From NCBI GenBank assembly GCA_963830205.1, contig CAWHLP010000041.1, forward strand, positions 124,001-188,000: a DNA stretch of 64,000 nucleotides, written 5' to 3'. The notes below the pieces were generated by a model. The model saw only the letters and a list, made by a program, of their open reading frames with translations, had not been told where the DNA came from and made no database searches. A program made the translations under genes and the position numbers. Origin of the DNA: CAVSRC01 sp963830205 (lineage in GTDB: Bacteria > Pseudomonadota > Alphaproteobacteria > Rhizobiales > Kaistiaceae). Below, piece after piece: positions 36,590 to 45,581 of this stretch. Positions within the stretch are counted from its first letter, which is position 1; the number at the start of each line of letters is the position of its first letter.

Positions 36590-36976
36590 TCAGGCAGCCT
36601 CGGACTTGTCCTTGGCCGCCTCGTCGAAGCGCTTGCGGGCACGCTCGATGCGCTCGGCATTCTTCATCGCCCAGTCGCCGAGCGCGCGCACCGGCTCGAG
36701 CAGGTCGCGGCCGAGCGGCGTCAGCTCGTAGTCGACCCGCGGCGGCACGGTGGGGAACACCGTGCGGCTGATGAAGCCGTCGCGCTCCAGTCCGCGCAGC
36801 GTCGCCGTCAGCATCTTCTGCGAGATGCTGCCGAGGCTGCGCTTGATCTGGCTGAAGCGCAGCGGGCCGTCGCCGAGCTGGCGGATGACCAGCAGGCTCC
36901 ATTTGTCGCCGATGCGCGCGAGGATGTCGCTGATCCGTCGGCACGGCTCGGTCTGGTTCAGGGTACTCTGTTTCAA
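36590..36976 (-). CDS. HxlR-family transcriptional regulator
   Basis: A 128-residue winged-helix regulator from TTG 36976 with an excellent AAGGAGG site. RISDILARIGDKWSLLVIRQL, LRFSQIKRSLGSISQKMLT and LRGLERDGFISRTVFPTVPP form the HxlR domain, and Cys12 (TEPCRR) occupies the position of the redox-sensing Cys in YodB-like members. It diverges from an FMN-dependent NAD(P)H reductase 85 bases away, the usual layout in which the regulator controls a quinone or azo reductase in response to electrophiles (family knowledge; regulation here inferred). Confidence 0.9.
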   Translation of the reverse strand: MKQSTLNQTEPCRRISDILARIGDKWSLLVIRQLGDGPLRFSQIKRSLGSISQKMLTATLRGLERDGFISRTVFPTVPPRVDYELTPLGRDLLEPVRALGDWAMKNAERIERARKRFDEAAKDKSEAA

Positions 36977-37061
36977 AAAAGTGCCTCCTTGTCTTTGGGC
37001 ACCAGCTGGTCACTTATCTAGCGTCAGTTACCGTTCTATACCAGTAGCCAGGGGAAATCAT

Positions 37062-37640
37062 ATGCTTAGAATTGCAATCGTCATCGGCAGCACCCGGCCC
37101 AACCGCCGCGCGCCGGACGTCGCCAAATGGGTGCGCGACCTGGCGGCCAAGCGCGGCGACGCAACCTACGAGATCGTCGACATCGCCGACTACGACCTGC
37201 CGGTGCTCGATGAGCCGATGCCGCCGTCGATGGGCAACTACGCCCACGACCACACCAAGCGCTGGAGCGAGACGATTGCTTCCTATGACGGCTTCGTCTT
37301 CGTCACGCCCGAATACAATCACTCGATCTCCGGCGCGCTGAAGAACGCCATCGACTTCGTCTATCATGAATGGACGAACAAGGCGGCGGGCTTCGTCAGC
37401 TACGGCTCGACCGGCGGCGTGCGCGCCGTGGAGCACCTGCGCGGCATCATGGCCGAGGTCCAGGTCGCCAACGTGCGCGCCCACGTCTCGATGTCGCTCT
37501 ACACCGACTTCGAGAACTTCTCGGTGTTCAAGCCGGATCCCAAGCACGAGCAGCAGCTCGGCATCCTGCTCGACCAGCTCACGTCATGGAGCCGGGCGAT
37601 GCAGGGCGTACGCGCCGAGAAGCAGGCCGCCGCCGCCTAG
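37062..37640 (+). CDS. NAD(P)H-dependent FMN reductase
   Basis: A 192-residue flavodoxin-fold reductase. The FMN phosphate loop is IGSTRPNRRAPDVAKW, followed by the flavin-edge motif TPEYNHSISGALKNAIDFV and FVSYGSTGGVRAVEHLRGI. The ATG at 37062 lies behind AGGGGAAA. Members reduce quinones, azo dyes or chromate, transferring electrons from NAD(P)H. Divergent from the HxlR regulator, whose probable target it is. The shared promoter stretch (36977-37061) contains AGCGTCAGTTACC but no operator that I can assign firmly. Confidence 0.92.
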   Translation: MLRIAIVIGSTRPNRRAPDVAKWVRDLAAKRGDATYEIVDIADYDLPVLDEPMPPSMGNYAHDHTKRWSETIASYDGFVFVTPEYNHSISGALKNAIDFVYHEWTNKAAGFVSYGSTGGVRAVEHLRGIMAEVQVANVRAHVSMSLYTDFENFSVFKPDPKHEQQLGILLDQLTSWSRAMQGVRAEKQAAAA

Positions 37641-37662
37641 TCGGGCGGACGGGGCGCCAATC

Positions 37663-38934
37663 TCACAGGAGCGAGGCGATCTCGCTGCCCGCCTTGATGT
37701 ACTGCATCGGGTCGATGGCCTCGCCGTCGACCCTCACCTCGTAGTGCAGATGCGGGCCGGTCGAGCGGCCGGTCGAGCCGGTGCGGCCGAGGACGGTGCC
37801 CTTGGACACGATCTGGCCGACCTTCACCTCGATCTTGCTCAAGTGGCCGTAGCGGGTGGTGATGCCGTTGCCGTGGTCGACCTCGACCATGTTGCCATAG
37901 CCGCCGTTGTAGCCGGCCATGGTCACGGTGCCATCGGCGGTGACGCGGGCCGGGTAGCCGATGGGCGCGCGGAAATCGATGCCGGTGTGCATGGCCGGCG
38001 TGCCCAGGAAGGGATCGAGGCGCACGCCGAAGCGGCTGGTGATCGGCGCCCCGGGCATGGGACGGCTCAGCGGCAGCCTGAGCGCGATGCGGCGCAGCGC
38101 GCCGAAGCGCTCGACCTCGCTGGTGATCAGCGAAACGCCGGCGCGGAAGGTGGTCGGGTCCGAATCGGGGGCAAGCGCGACCAGCGGTCCGCCGGTGCCA
38201 TCGCCGCCGTTCTGGGCATGGCCAGGCGGCACATCCTGGCCGAGGCGGCGAAGAACGGCGGCGATCTTCTGCGAACGCAGCTTTGCCCGCGTCGCGACGG
38301 CATCGACATAAGAGATCTGCTCGCTCGCCAGCGTATCGAGCGAGCTTTCGACGGCGCTGATCCGCGTCGCCTCGTCGGCGGCGCCGGGTTCGCCCGGGCG
38401 GATGGTGGCGTCGGCGAGGGGCGACTTGGGGGCAGCCGGCGCTGGCGTTCCGGTCGCCGCGGCATTGTCGGCCGGCGAGGCGGTGTTGGGCGCGACGGGC
38501 TGACCGGCGTCGGCCGCGATGCCGACGCGCCTGGCCGCCTGGCTCAGCCCGGCGATGACGTCCTGGCGCGCGTCCAGCGCCGCCTGGCGGCCGGAAAGCC
38601 GCTGGACGTCGGCCTCGATCTGCTGCTGGCTGAGGATCTGGTGGCTGGTCAGCCGGTCGATGTCTGACCTGAGCGTTGCGATGCGCTCCTCGTAGACCTG
38701 CTTCATCTGCGCCTGCTGGGCGATGGAGCCCTTGAGGATGTCGTCGCGGAAGAACAGGTAGCCGGTCGCGGCGAGATAGAGGACGCCGAAGACGGCGGCG
38801 CCGACCACGATGGAGCCGGCCAGCCACGGCCTGATGGTGAAGGATCTGACTTCGCCGCCATGGGTGATGATCACCCGGTGCGGTGGTTTCCGCTTGGCGA
38901 AGGAAGTCGAGCGTCGGGGAGCGGCAACGGGCAT
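37663..38934 (-). CDS. Membrane-anchored M23 peptidoglycan endopeptidase
   Basis: 423 residues: a basic N-terminus, a membrane helix (LAGSIVVGAAVFGVLYLAA), a coiled-coil region (VYEERIATLRSDIDRLTSHQ to DARQDVIA), a disordered Pro/Ala segment, and a LytM/M23 domain near the C-terminus. Zinc ligands are His/Asp of MHTGIDFRAP and the His pair of TGPHLHYEVR; GYNGGYGNMVEVDHGNG is typical. Relatives cut peptide cross-links during growth or division, or act as amidase activators when ligands are lost; here the ligands are kept. It is transcribed alone with an AT-richer promoter region at 38940-39015. Confidence 0.92.
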   Translation of the reverse strand: MPVAAPRRSTSFAKRKPPHRVIITHGGEVRSFTIRPWLAGSIVVGAAVFGVLYLAATGYLFFRDDILKGSIAQQAQMKQVYEERIATLRSDIDRLTSHQILSQQQIEADVQRLSGRQAALDARQDVIAGLSQAARRVGIAADAGQPVAPNTASPADNAAATGTPAPAAPKSPLADATIRPGEPGAADEATRISAVESSLDTLASEQISYVDAVATRAKLRSQKIAAVLRRLGQDVPPGHAQNGGDGTGGPLVALAPDSDPTTFRAGVSLITSEVERFGALRRIALRLPLSRPMPGAPITSRFGVRLDPFLGTPAMHTGIDFRAPIGYPARVTADGTVTMAGYNGGYGNMVEVDHGNGITTRYGHLSKIEVKVGQIVSKGTVLGRTGSTGRSTGPHLHYEVRVDGEAIDPMQYIKAGSEIASLL

Positions 38935-39079
38935 ACGAACTCACCGATTGTTGCAGGAACGCGCAAGGAAATCGTTGAGTTCAATTAGAAAGCATTAAGG
39001 TTAACAAAACCTTGGCTGACCGCCGCGAAAGCCAGCCTGACGGCCGAAAGCGGAGCCTCGACGGCCTCGGACAGGCACG

Positions 39080-39114
39080 AAAAAGCCGCCGGCGCACCCG
39101 CCGGCGGCTTTTTT
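39080..39114 (-). terminator. Strong Rho-independent terminator
   Basis: AAAAAGCCGCCGGCG and CGCCGGCGGCTTTTTT form a perfect stem with a CACC loop. It serves the IalB-family gene ending at 39142; the A-tract on the other side would let it act in both directions. Confidence 0.92.
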
Positions 39115-39141
39115 GTGGAATTGCGTGCGCAGCAGCGACGC

Positions 39142-39834
39142 CTACTGCTTCGGCGGGTTCTGCTGACCTTCGAGTTGCTTTGCGCGCTCCTTGGCCTTCT
39201 CGGCCAGCACCTTGGCGGCATCCTCACGCTGGCGCGCCAGCGCGGCCTGGTCGGGGCCGGTGTAGGCATCGGCGAAGGTGTCGAGCGGAAAGACGAGCGT
39301 CGTGCCGGTCTTGTCGGGAGCGGCCAAGGCGAGCTGGAGCGCCTTGCCCTTCTTCAGGGCATCGATGAAGCCGCCATCGACCAGCGCCTGGGCCAGACAG
39401 AAATAGGTCTGGCTCTGCGGCGACGGCAGGCAGGTGATGAACTGGGCGCTGCCCTTCTTGGTCCCATCGATGCTGAGCGGGATGCCCGCCGGGAGCATGA
39501 AGCCGAGAGGCACCTGGATGCCGATGCCGAATTTGTTCGGGTCGGGGGAGGTCTGGACGGAAACGCTGCCGATGGGCGATTGGGCGCCGACCAGCCCGTA
39601 GTCCTCGGTGATCTGGCAGATCTGGGCGTTGTTGGGATCGCACACCTTGACCCATTCGCTCGGCGCGACGGGTGGCTGCTGCGGCTGTTGCTGCTGCGGG
39701 GCGGCGGCAGGTGGCGCGGGTGCCGCCGTCGCGGCCAGCGCAGCGGTCGTCAATGCTCCGACACCGGTACAGGCCACAACAATTCCCAGGACGATTCCGA
39801 AGGACGAAATCGCCCGGCTTCGTTTCAATGTCAT
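39142..39834 (-). CDS. IalB-family (invasion-associated locus B) exported protein
   Basis: 230 residues: signal peptide SSFGIVLGIVVACTGVGALT ending near ALA-A, a Pro/Gln-rich linker (PQQQQPQQPP), and an IalB domain with WVKVCDPNNAQICQITED, GFMLPAGIPLSIDG, CLPSPQSQTYFCLAQ and LALAAPDKTGTTLVFPLD. Four Cys likely pair in the periplasm. A charged coiled tail (ALARQREDAAKVLAEKAKE) follows. IalB was first described in Bartonella for erythrocyte invasion, but homologues are widespread in free-living Hyphomicrobiales and their role is unsettled. The ATG at 39834 has only GGAA upstream. Confidence 0.88.
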   Translation of the reverse strand: MTLKRSRAISSFGIVLGIVVACTGVGALTTAALAATAAPAPPAAAPQQQQPQQPPVAPSEWVKVCDPNNAQICQITEDYGLVGAQSPIGSVSVQTSPDPNKFGIGIQVPLGFMLPAGIPLSIDGTKKGSAQFITCLPSPQSQTYFCLAQALVDGGFIDALKKGKALQLALAAPDKTGTTLVFPLDTFADAYTGPDQAALARQREDAAKVLAEKAKERAKQLEGQQNPPKQ

Positions 39835-39992
39835 AGACACATTCCAGCTCCATCCACTGAATGGTGGACACGTCGCCCTAACGACCCACCCATCACGGGG
39901 ATCAGGTTTGAGCGCGAGAATGAGGCAAAGAGGCGGCGAATGCCAGAGACTTTTGGCTGGGCCGGAGCGATCCGGCCGGCCGCGGAGCGGCC

Positions 39993-40460
39993 CTAGAGGG
40001 CCTCGGCTGCGGCCAGCACCTCCTCGACGTGACCGGGAACCTTGACCCGCCGCCAGGCCCGCGCGATGCGGCCGTCGGCGCCGATCAGGAAGGTGGACCG
40101 TTCGACCCCCATATAGGTGCGTCCATACATCGATTTCTCGGCCCACGCGCCGTAGGCCTCGATGGTCTTGTGGTCCGGGTCGGCGGCCAGCGTGATGGCC
40201 AAAGCGTGCTTGTCGCGGAATTTGCAGTGCGAGGCGACGCTGTCCGGCGAGATGCCCACCACCGTGGTGCCCACCTTGGCGAAGGCCGGCGCCGCCTTGG
40301 TGAAATCGATCGCCTCGATGGTGCAACCCTGGGTGTCGTCCTTGGGGTAGAAGTACACCACGACCTTGCCGCCCTTGTGGTCGCTGAGCCGGAAATGGCT
40401 GCCGTCATCGGCCTCAAGGGTGAAGTCTGGAGCCTTGTCTCCGTCGGCCAAATCGGTCAT
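39993..40460 (-). CDS. bcp: Thioredoxin-dependent peroxiredoxin, Bcp/PrxQ type
   Basis: A 155-residue peroxidase reducing hydrogen and alkyl peroxides. The thioredoxin fold shows DKAPDFTLEADDG, VVYFYPKDDTQGCTIEAIDF with the peroxidatic Cys46, VVGISPDSVASHCKF and ERSTFLIGADGRIARAWRRV. The usual resolving Cys five residues after the first is Ile here (CTIEAI), so it is a 1-Cys or atypical form; Cys79 in SHCKF is another candidate partner. The ATG follows AAGGAAGG. Transcribed towards the IalB-like gene, with 158 bases between. Confidence 0.93.
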   Translation of the reverse strand: MTDLADGDKAPDFTLEADDGSHFRLSDHKGGKVVVYFYPKDDTQGCTIEAIDFTKAAPAFAKVGTTVVGISPDSVASHCKFRDKHALAITLAADPDHKTIEAYGAWAEKSMYGRTYMGVERSTFLIGADGRIARAWRRVKVPGHVEEVLAAAEAL

Positions 40461-40687
40461 TCGCCTTCCTTTCGTCGCACTTAGCTGGCTTCAAGGGGGC
40501 ACCACGGGGCTGATCGACCGGCGGCGCAGCAAACGCCGAGTTTATTGCGGCTGGTACGGCGTCGACAAGCTCAGGCTGGGTGAGGGAGTGTCGCCATCGC
40601 CGGGCTTCTTGGTACAAAGGGGCGCATGCAGTTAGGAATCACGAGCCGGCGGTCGTGCCGGGTCGGGAGGGATCGACGCTCCGACCA

Positions 40688-43600
40688 ATGCGCCTGAAGG
40701 TATTCTCCCCGACCGCCGCCGCGCGGCCGCTGCGGCAACGCAACACGCCCGCTGCCGGGCTTCGGCTCGCCGTCCGCGCGGTGGCGATCCTGGCCGTCAT
40801 CCTGATCGTCGTGGTCATCGGCGGGGTGGTGCTGGCGCTCGTCGGCCGCACCGATTTCGGCTTCGTCCGCGACCAGATCGCCACCACTCTGCGCGACGGC
40901 CTCGGGCCGGGCTATTCGGTCGCCATCAAGCGGGCGGTGATCGAAACCGACCCGGTGCTCGGGCTGGTCGTGCGCGTCGACGACATCGTCGTGCGCGACG
41001 ACAAGGATGCCGTCGTCGTCGACGTTCCGGAGACGCGCTTCGTCATCAATCCGGTTTCGCTGCTGCGCCTGCACGTCGACATCCGCACCGTCGAGTTCAA
41101 CGCGCCCCAGGTCTCCTTCGTGCGCACCAGCGACGGCCGCGTCATGCTGGGTGCCGCCCCGCAGCCGGAGGCATTGCCGGCAACCGCGGCGGCGCCGTCC
41201 GCTGCGGGGCTGGATGGCACCCTGCCGGCGGTTGCCGACGCGACGGCGGCGACCCCGCCGGTGCCGGCGCCCGCTGCGGCAGCGGCCGCCGACCCGGCAG
41301 CCGCGCCCGAGGCTTCGGCCAGCGCCGAGGAGGCGCCCGTCTTCCCGGACCTGGTCACCGCCCTCAAGATCCTCGACCAGGGCATCGAGCCGCCGATCGA
41401 TTCGGCCACCGCCGCCGGCTTCCAGCGGCTCTCCGTGGTCAACGGCACCATTTCCGTCTGGGACGCCATGGACGACCGCCAGCGGCGCTTCTCCTCGACC
41501 GACCTCACCGTCGACCGCGATCCGCAGACCGCGGCGCTGACGGTGAACTTCACCACCTCCGGCTACGGCGGACGCTGGCAGGCGACGATCGAGCGCGATC
41601 TCGACGCCAACTCGGGCGGGCACGCCGTATCGGTGACCTTCTCGCAGCTCACGCTCGCCGACCTGATCCCCGCCTTCGGCGACGACAAGGGCCTGTTCGT
41701 CGCCGACGTGCCGCTCTACGGGCGGGCGTCGATGCACATCAGCGCCGCCGGCGAGGTCGAGGACGCCAGCGCCCGCATCGACGTCGGCGCCGGCATGCTG
41801 CGCTTCCGCGAGGACCTCACCGCCAAGCAGGAGGGCGTGCTGCTCGACGACGCCACCGTGCGCCTGCACTGGGACATCCCCCACAAGGCGATCGTCATCG
41901 ACCCGTCGACCTTCTTCTTCGGCAATACCCGCGGCCTGGTAACCGGCACCATCGCGCCGGAGGGCGATCCATCCGCGGGGCGCTACACCTTCGATTTCGA
42001 ATCGCCGGGGACCGTCATGGCGCCGTCCAATTCGCGCGCCCCGCCGATGGTGGCGCAGCGCATCTCCCTCTCCGGGACCGCCGACCTGAGGGCGCGCACG
42101 CTCTCCGTCGGCAATGCCGTCATCGTCACCACCGACGGTTCGGTGGCGGCCGCCGGCAAGCTCGGCTTCGAGCCCGGCAAGACGCCCTCGCTGGCGCTCG
42201 CCGCCTCGTTCTCGCCGATGCCGGTGTCGACGCTGAAGACCATCTGGATCCCGTTCATCGCGCCGGCGGCGCGCAACTGGGTGATGGAGCACATCATCTC
42301 GGGCGAACTCGCCGAAGGCAGCTACGAGGCCTCGGTGCCCGCCGGCATCCTGTGGGGCAAGCCGGTGCAGCTGCCCGACAAGGCCATGCGCCTCGACATG
42401 CAGCTCAAGAACGTGACCTTCACCACGGTCGGCAAGGTGCCGGCGGTGACCAAGGCGTCGGGCAACGTGGTGCTGTCCGGCTCGACCTTCGGCGTCGACG
42501 TGACCAGCGGACAAATCGACGTGCCGGCCGGCACCGTCAAGGTGGAGGCCGCCGCCTTCGCCATCCCCAACGTCGCCAAGCGGCCGAGCGACGGCATCAT
42601 CGAGTTCCAGCTTGCCGGTCCGGTCGCCGCCATGGCCCAGATCGCCAACGCCGACCCGATCAACGCGCTGTCCCAGCGCGACATGTCGCCGGACGACCTC
42701 AGCGGCACGGCCGACGCCTCGCTCTCGGTGCGCTTTCCGCTGCGCGACGAGATCGCCCCGGCCGACGTCGACTGGAAGGTCACGGCCAAGATCAAGGGCG
42801 CCGCCAGCAAGAAGCCGATCGACGGGCGCATGCTGAGCAATGCCGATGTCACCCTCACCGTCGATCCCGACGAAGTCACGGTCTATGGCAAGGCCAAGAT
42901 CGACGGCGTCCCCGCCGACGTCAGCATGTCGCTGCCGGCCAACGGCGGCGCCCGGCCGCAGCCGGGCGGGCGCGTCGTCCGCCTGGTGCTCGACGATGCG
43001 GCGCGCAAGAAGCTTGGCGTCGGGCTGGAGGACGTGCTGTCGGGCACCGTGACGGCGACGGTGACCGGCGGCGACGCCGACGAAACCCAGCACTATGATC
43101 TCGACCTGGTGCAGGCCCGCGTCGTGCTCCAGGGCATCGGCTGGTCGAAGGGGATCGGCGTGCCGGCGACGCTGTCCTTCGACCTGGTCAAGACCGCCGA
43201 CGGCCAGTCGGTCGACAACCTCGTGCTCAAGGGCGAGGGCTTCGGCTTCTCCGGCTCGGCCAAGCTCGATGCCTCGCTCAACCTCATCTCGGCCGACATC
43301 GCCAGCCTGTCGCTGCATGCCGGCGATTCGATGTCGCTCAAGCTGACGCGCAGCGACGCCGGCTACGCCATATCGGCGCGCGGCGCCGCCTTCGACCTGC
43401 GCGGGCTGCTCTCCCAGATCCGCGATCGCAACGACCAGTCCGGCGGCTTCCCCGACATTGCCGTCGATGCCCACGTCGACAAGCTGATCGGCTTCAATCA
43501 GGAGGTCGTCACCGGGGCGGCGCTGACCCTGGTCTCGGTCGGCGGCGAGACCCAGAAGCTCTCCTTCAGCGGCCAGATCGCCGGCTCGAACGTGGCGATC

Positions 43601-44206
43601 GACTATGCCGTCGGCGGCGGCGGCACGCGGCTCAACGCCAGCACCGGCGATGCCGGCCACCTCCTGCGCTTCATCGACCTCTACACCCGTGTCGACGGCG
43701 GCACGCTGACGCTCAGCGGGCAGGGCGCGCCGAACGGGCCGATGGTCGGGGTGATGCAGGTCGCTGATTTCAACGTGCTCAACGAGCCGGCCATGGGCAA
43801 GGTCGGTGTCGGGCGCAACGCACCGGGCGGCAGCGCCGACGGGTTCGATCCGACGCGCGTGCATTTCGACCGCATGATCGCCCGCTTCAACAAGACCGAC
43901 CGGGCGGTGGTGATCGAGGATGCGCTGTTGCGCGGCGCCGCCCTTGGCGCCACCTTCAGCGGCCGCTACGACCTGCCGAGCGCGTCCATCTCGCTCTCCG
44001 GCACCTATCTGCCGGCCTATACCTTCAACAACCTGTTCAGCCGCATTCCCCTGATCGGCGTGATCGCCGGCGGCGGCCTGTCCGAGGGCCTGATCGGCGT
44101 CACCTTCAAGATCGAGGGGCCGATCGCCAATCCGCACGTCTTCTTCAACCCGCTGTCGGCGGTGGCGCCGGGCATCTTCCGCAAGATCTTCGAGTTCCAG
44201 CCTTAG
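40688..44206 (+). CDS. Large AsmA-like / YhdP-type envelope protein
   Basis: 1172 residues with one N-terminal membrane helix (LRLAVRAVAILAVILIVVVI) and a huge periplasmic part. An Ala/Pro-rich spacer lies at about residues 160-220. The rest is beta-rich (DUF3971-like, then AsmA_2-like) and ends GVTFKIEGPIANPHVFFNPL with SAVAPGIFRKIFEF, the typical C-terminus of alphaproteobacterial YhdP homologues. These form hydrophobic-groove bridges that carry phospholipids to the outer membrane (family knowledge from E. coli). The start at 40688 is chosen by the helix; its GGGAGGG is rather far (18 bases). It is convergent with tyrS. Confidence 0.88.
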   Translation: MRLKVFSPTAAARPLRQRNTPAAGLRLAVRAVAILAVILIVVVIGGVVLALVGRTDFGFVRDQIATTLRDGLGPGYSVAIKRAVIETDPVLGLVVRVDDIVVRDDKDAVVVDVPETRFVINPVSLLRLHVDIRTVEFNAPQVSFVRTSDGRVMLGAAPQPEALPATAAAPSAAGLDGTLPAVADATAATPPVPAPAAAAAADPAAAPEASASAEEAPVFPDLVTALKILDQGIEPPIDSATAAGFQRLSVVNGTISVWDAMDDRQRRFSSTDLTVDRDPQTAALTVNFTTSGYGGRWQATIERDLDANSGGHAVSVTFSQLTLADLIPAFGDDKGLFVADVPLYGRASMHISAAGEVEDASARIDVGAGMLRFREDLTAKQEGVLLDDATVRLHWDIPHKAIVIDPSTFFFGNTRGLVTGTIAPEGDPSAGRYTFDFESPGTVMAPSNSRAPPMVAQRISLSGTADLRARTLSVGNAVIVTTDGSVAAAGKLGFEPGKTPSLALAASFSPMPVSTLKTIWIPFIAPAARNWVMEHIISGELAEGSYEASVPAGILWGKPVQLPDKAMRLDMQLKNVTFTTVGKVPAVTKASGNVVLSGSTFGVDVTSGQIDVPAGTVKVEAAAFAIPNVAKRPSDGIIEFQLAGPVAAMAQIANADPINALSQRDMSPDDLSGTADASLSVRFPLRDEIAPADVDWKVTAKIKGAASKKPIDGRMLSNADVTLTVDPDEVTVYGKAKIDGVPADVSMSLPANGGARPQPGGRVVRLVLDDAARKKLGVGLEDVLSGTVTATVTGGDADETQHYDLDLVQARVVLQGIGWSKGIGVPATLSFDLVKTADGQSVDNLVLKGEGFGFSGSAKLDASLNLISADIASLSLHAGDSMSLKLTRSDAGYAISARGAAFDLRGLLSQIRDRNDQSGGFPDIAVDAHVDKLIGFNQEVVTGAALTLVSVGGETQKLSFSGQIAGSNVAIDYAVGGGGTRLNASTGDAGHLLRFIDLYTRVDGGTLTLSGQGAPNGPMVGVMQVADFNVLNEPAMGKVGVGRNAPGGSADGFDPTRVHFDRMIARFNKTDRAVVIEDALLRGAALGATFSGRYDLPSASISLSGTYLPAYTFNNLFSRIPLIGVIAGGGLSEGLIGVTFKIEGPIANPHVFFNPLSAVAPGIFRKIFEFQP

Positions 44207-44227
44207 CGCAGCGTAACGGTCGGGTGT

Positions 44228-45478
44228 CTATTCCGGCTTGACCAGCACGTGCTTCTTGCGGCCGAGCGACAGCTTGATGACGCCGCCGATGACGTCGCCG
44301 TCGCCCACCGTCGCCGCCTCGTTGGCGATCGCCACGTCGTTGAGCTTGAGCCCGCCGCCGCGGATCTGGCGGCGCGCCTCGCCGTTGGACGACACCAGCC
44401 CGGCGCGCACGAACAGGCCGAGCACGCCGATGCCGGCGCTGATCTCGTGGGCCGGCACGACGATGGTCGGCAGCGCCTCGGCGAGCCCGCCTTGCTCGAA
44501 GGTGCGGCGCGCCGCCTCCGCCGCCTCTTCGGCCGCAGCACGGCCGTGGAGGAGGGCGGTCGCCTCGGTCGCCAGCACCTTCTTGGCCTCGTTGATCTCG
44601 CCGCCGGCAAGCGCCGCCAGCTGCGCGATCTCGGCGAGCGGCAGCTCGGTGTAGAGCTTGAGGAAGCGCTCGACGTCGGCGTCCTCGGCATTGCGCCAGA
44701 ACTGCCAGTATTCGTAGGGCGACAGGAGCTCGGCATTGAGCCACACCGCGCCCTGCGCCGTCTTGCCCATCTTGGCGCCCGACGACGTGGTGAGCAGCGG
44801 GCAGGTGAGCGCATAGAGCTGGTTGAGGCCCATGCGCCGGCCGAGGTCGATGCCGTTGACGATGTTGCCCCACTGGTCGGAGCCGCCGAGTTGCAGGATG
44901 CAGTCGTGGCGACGGTTGAGCTCGGTGAAGTCGTAGGCCTGGAGGACCATGTAGTTGAACTCGAGGAAGGAGAGCTCGTGCTCGCGGTCGAGCCGGAGCT
45001 TGACCGAGTCCATCGCCAGCATGCGGTTGACCGAAAAGTGCTTGCCGACATCGCGCAGGAAATCGATGTAGTTGAGCGGCGCCAGCCACTCGGCATTGTC
45101 GATCATGATCGCGGCGTTGGCGCCATGATCGAAATCGACGAATTTGGCGAAGGTCGCCTTGAGGCTCTGCTTGTTGGCCTCGATCTCGTCATAGGTGAGG
45201 AGCTTGCGCAACTCGTCCTTGCCCGACGGATCGCCGACGCGCGTGGTGCCGCCGCCCATCAGCGTGATCGGCCGGTGGCCGGTCTTCTGGAACCAGCGCA
45301 GCATCATGATCGAGAGCAGGTTGCCGACGTGGTAGCTCGCCGCCGTGCAGTCGTAGCCGACATAGGCGGTGACCATGCCCTTGGCCAATGCCGCATCGAG
45401 CCCCTCGGGGTCGGAGCACTGGTGGAGGAAACCGCGCTCGGTCATCACGCGCAGGAAATCGGACTTGAACTCGGTCAT
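44228..45478 (-). CDS. tyrS: Tyrosyl-tRNA synthetase
   Basis: 416 residues, class I synthetase charging tRNA-Tyr. The HIGH-type motif reads SYHVGNLLSIM, the specificity region LGGSDQWGNIVNGIDL, the KMSKS-type loop AKMGKTAQGAVW, and the C-terminal S4 RNA-binding domain QIRGGGLKLNDVAI ends HVLVKPE. KMGKT for KMSKS is seen in many bacterial TyrRS. The ATG at 45478 (MTEFKSDFLRV) is preferred over TTG at 45487. It is divergent from anmK by about 100 bases, a common alphaproteobacterial arrangement. Confidence 0.97.
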   Translation of the reverse strand: MTEFKSDFLRVMTERGFLHQCSDPEGLDAALAKGMVTAYVGYDCTAASYHVGNLLSIMMLRWFQKTGHRPITLMGGGTTRVGDPSGKDELRKLLTYDEIEANKQSLKATFAKFVDFDHGANAAIMIDNAEWLAPLNYIDFLRDVGKHFSVNRMLAMDSVKLRLDREHELSFLEFNYMVLQAYDFTELNRRHDCILQLGGSDQWGNIVNGIDLGRRMGLNQLYALTCPLLTTSSGAKMGKTAQGAVWLNAELLSPYEYWQFWRNAEDADVERFLKLYTELPLAEIAQLAALAGGEINEAKKVLATEATALLHGRAAAEEAAEAARRTFEQGGLAEALPTIVVPAHEISAGIGVLGLFVRAGLVSSNGEARRQIRGGGLKLNDVAIANEAATVGDGDVIGGVIKLSLGRKKHVLVKPE

Positions 45479-45581
45479 TGGCGGCAATCCGTGGCAGGCG
45501 CGCCTTGCGGCGGCGCGCGGCGCTGTTTAGCAGGATCAGGCGGGGTTTTCACCCCGGGGATTCGGACGGGTTGAGGGATCC

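Noticed and set aside
40571..44137. 1188-codon open frame antisense to the AsmA-like gene
   Set aside because: Asp/Gly/Arg-rich shadow of a well supported gene on the other strand.
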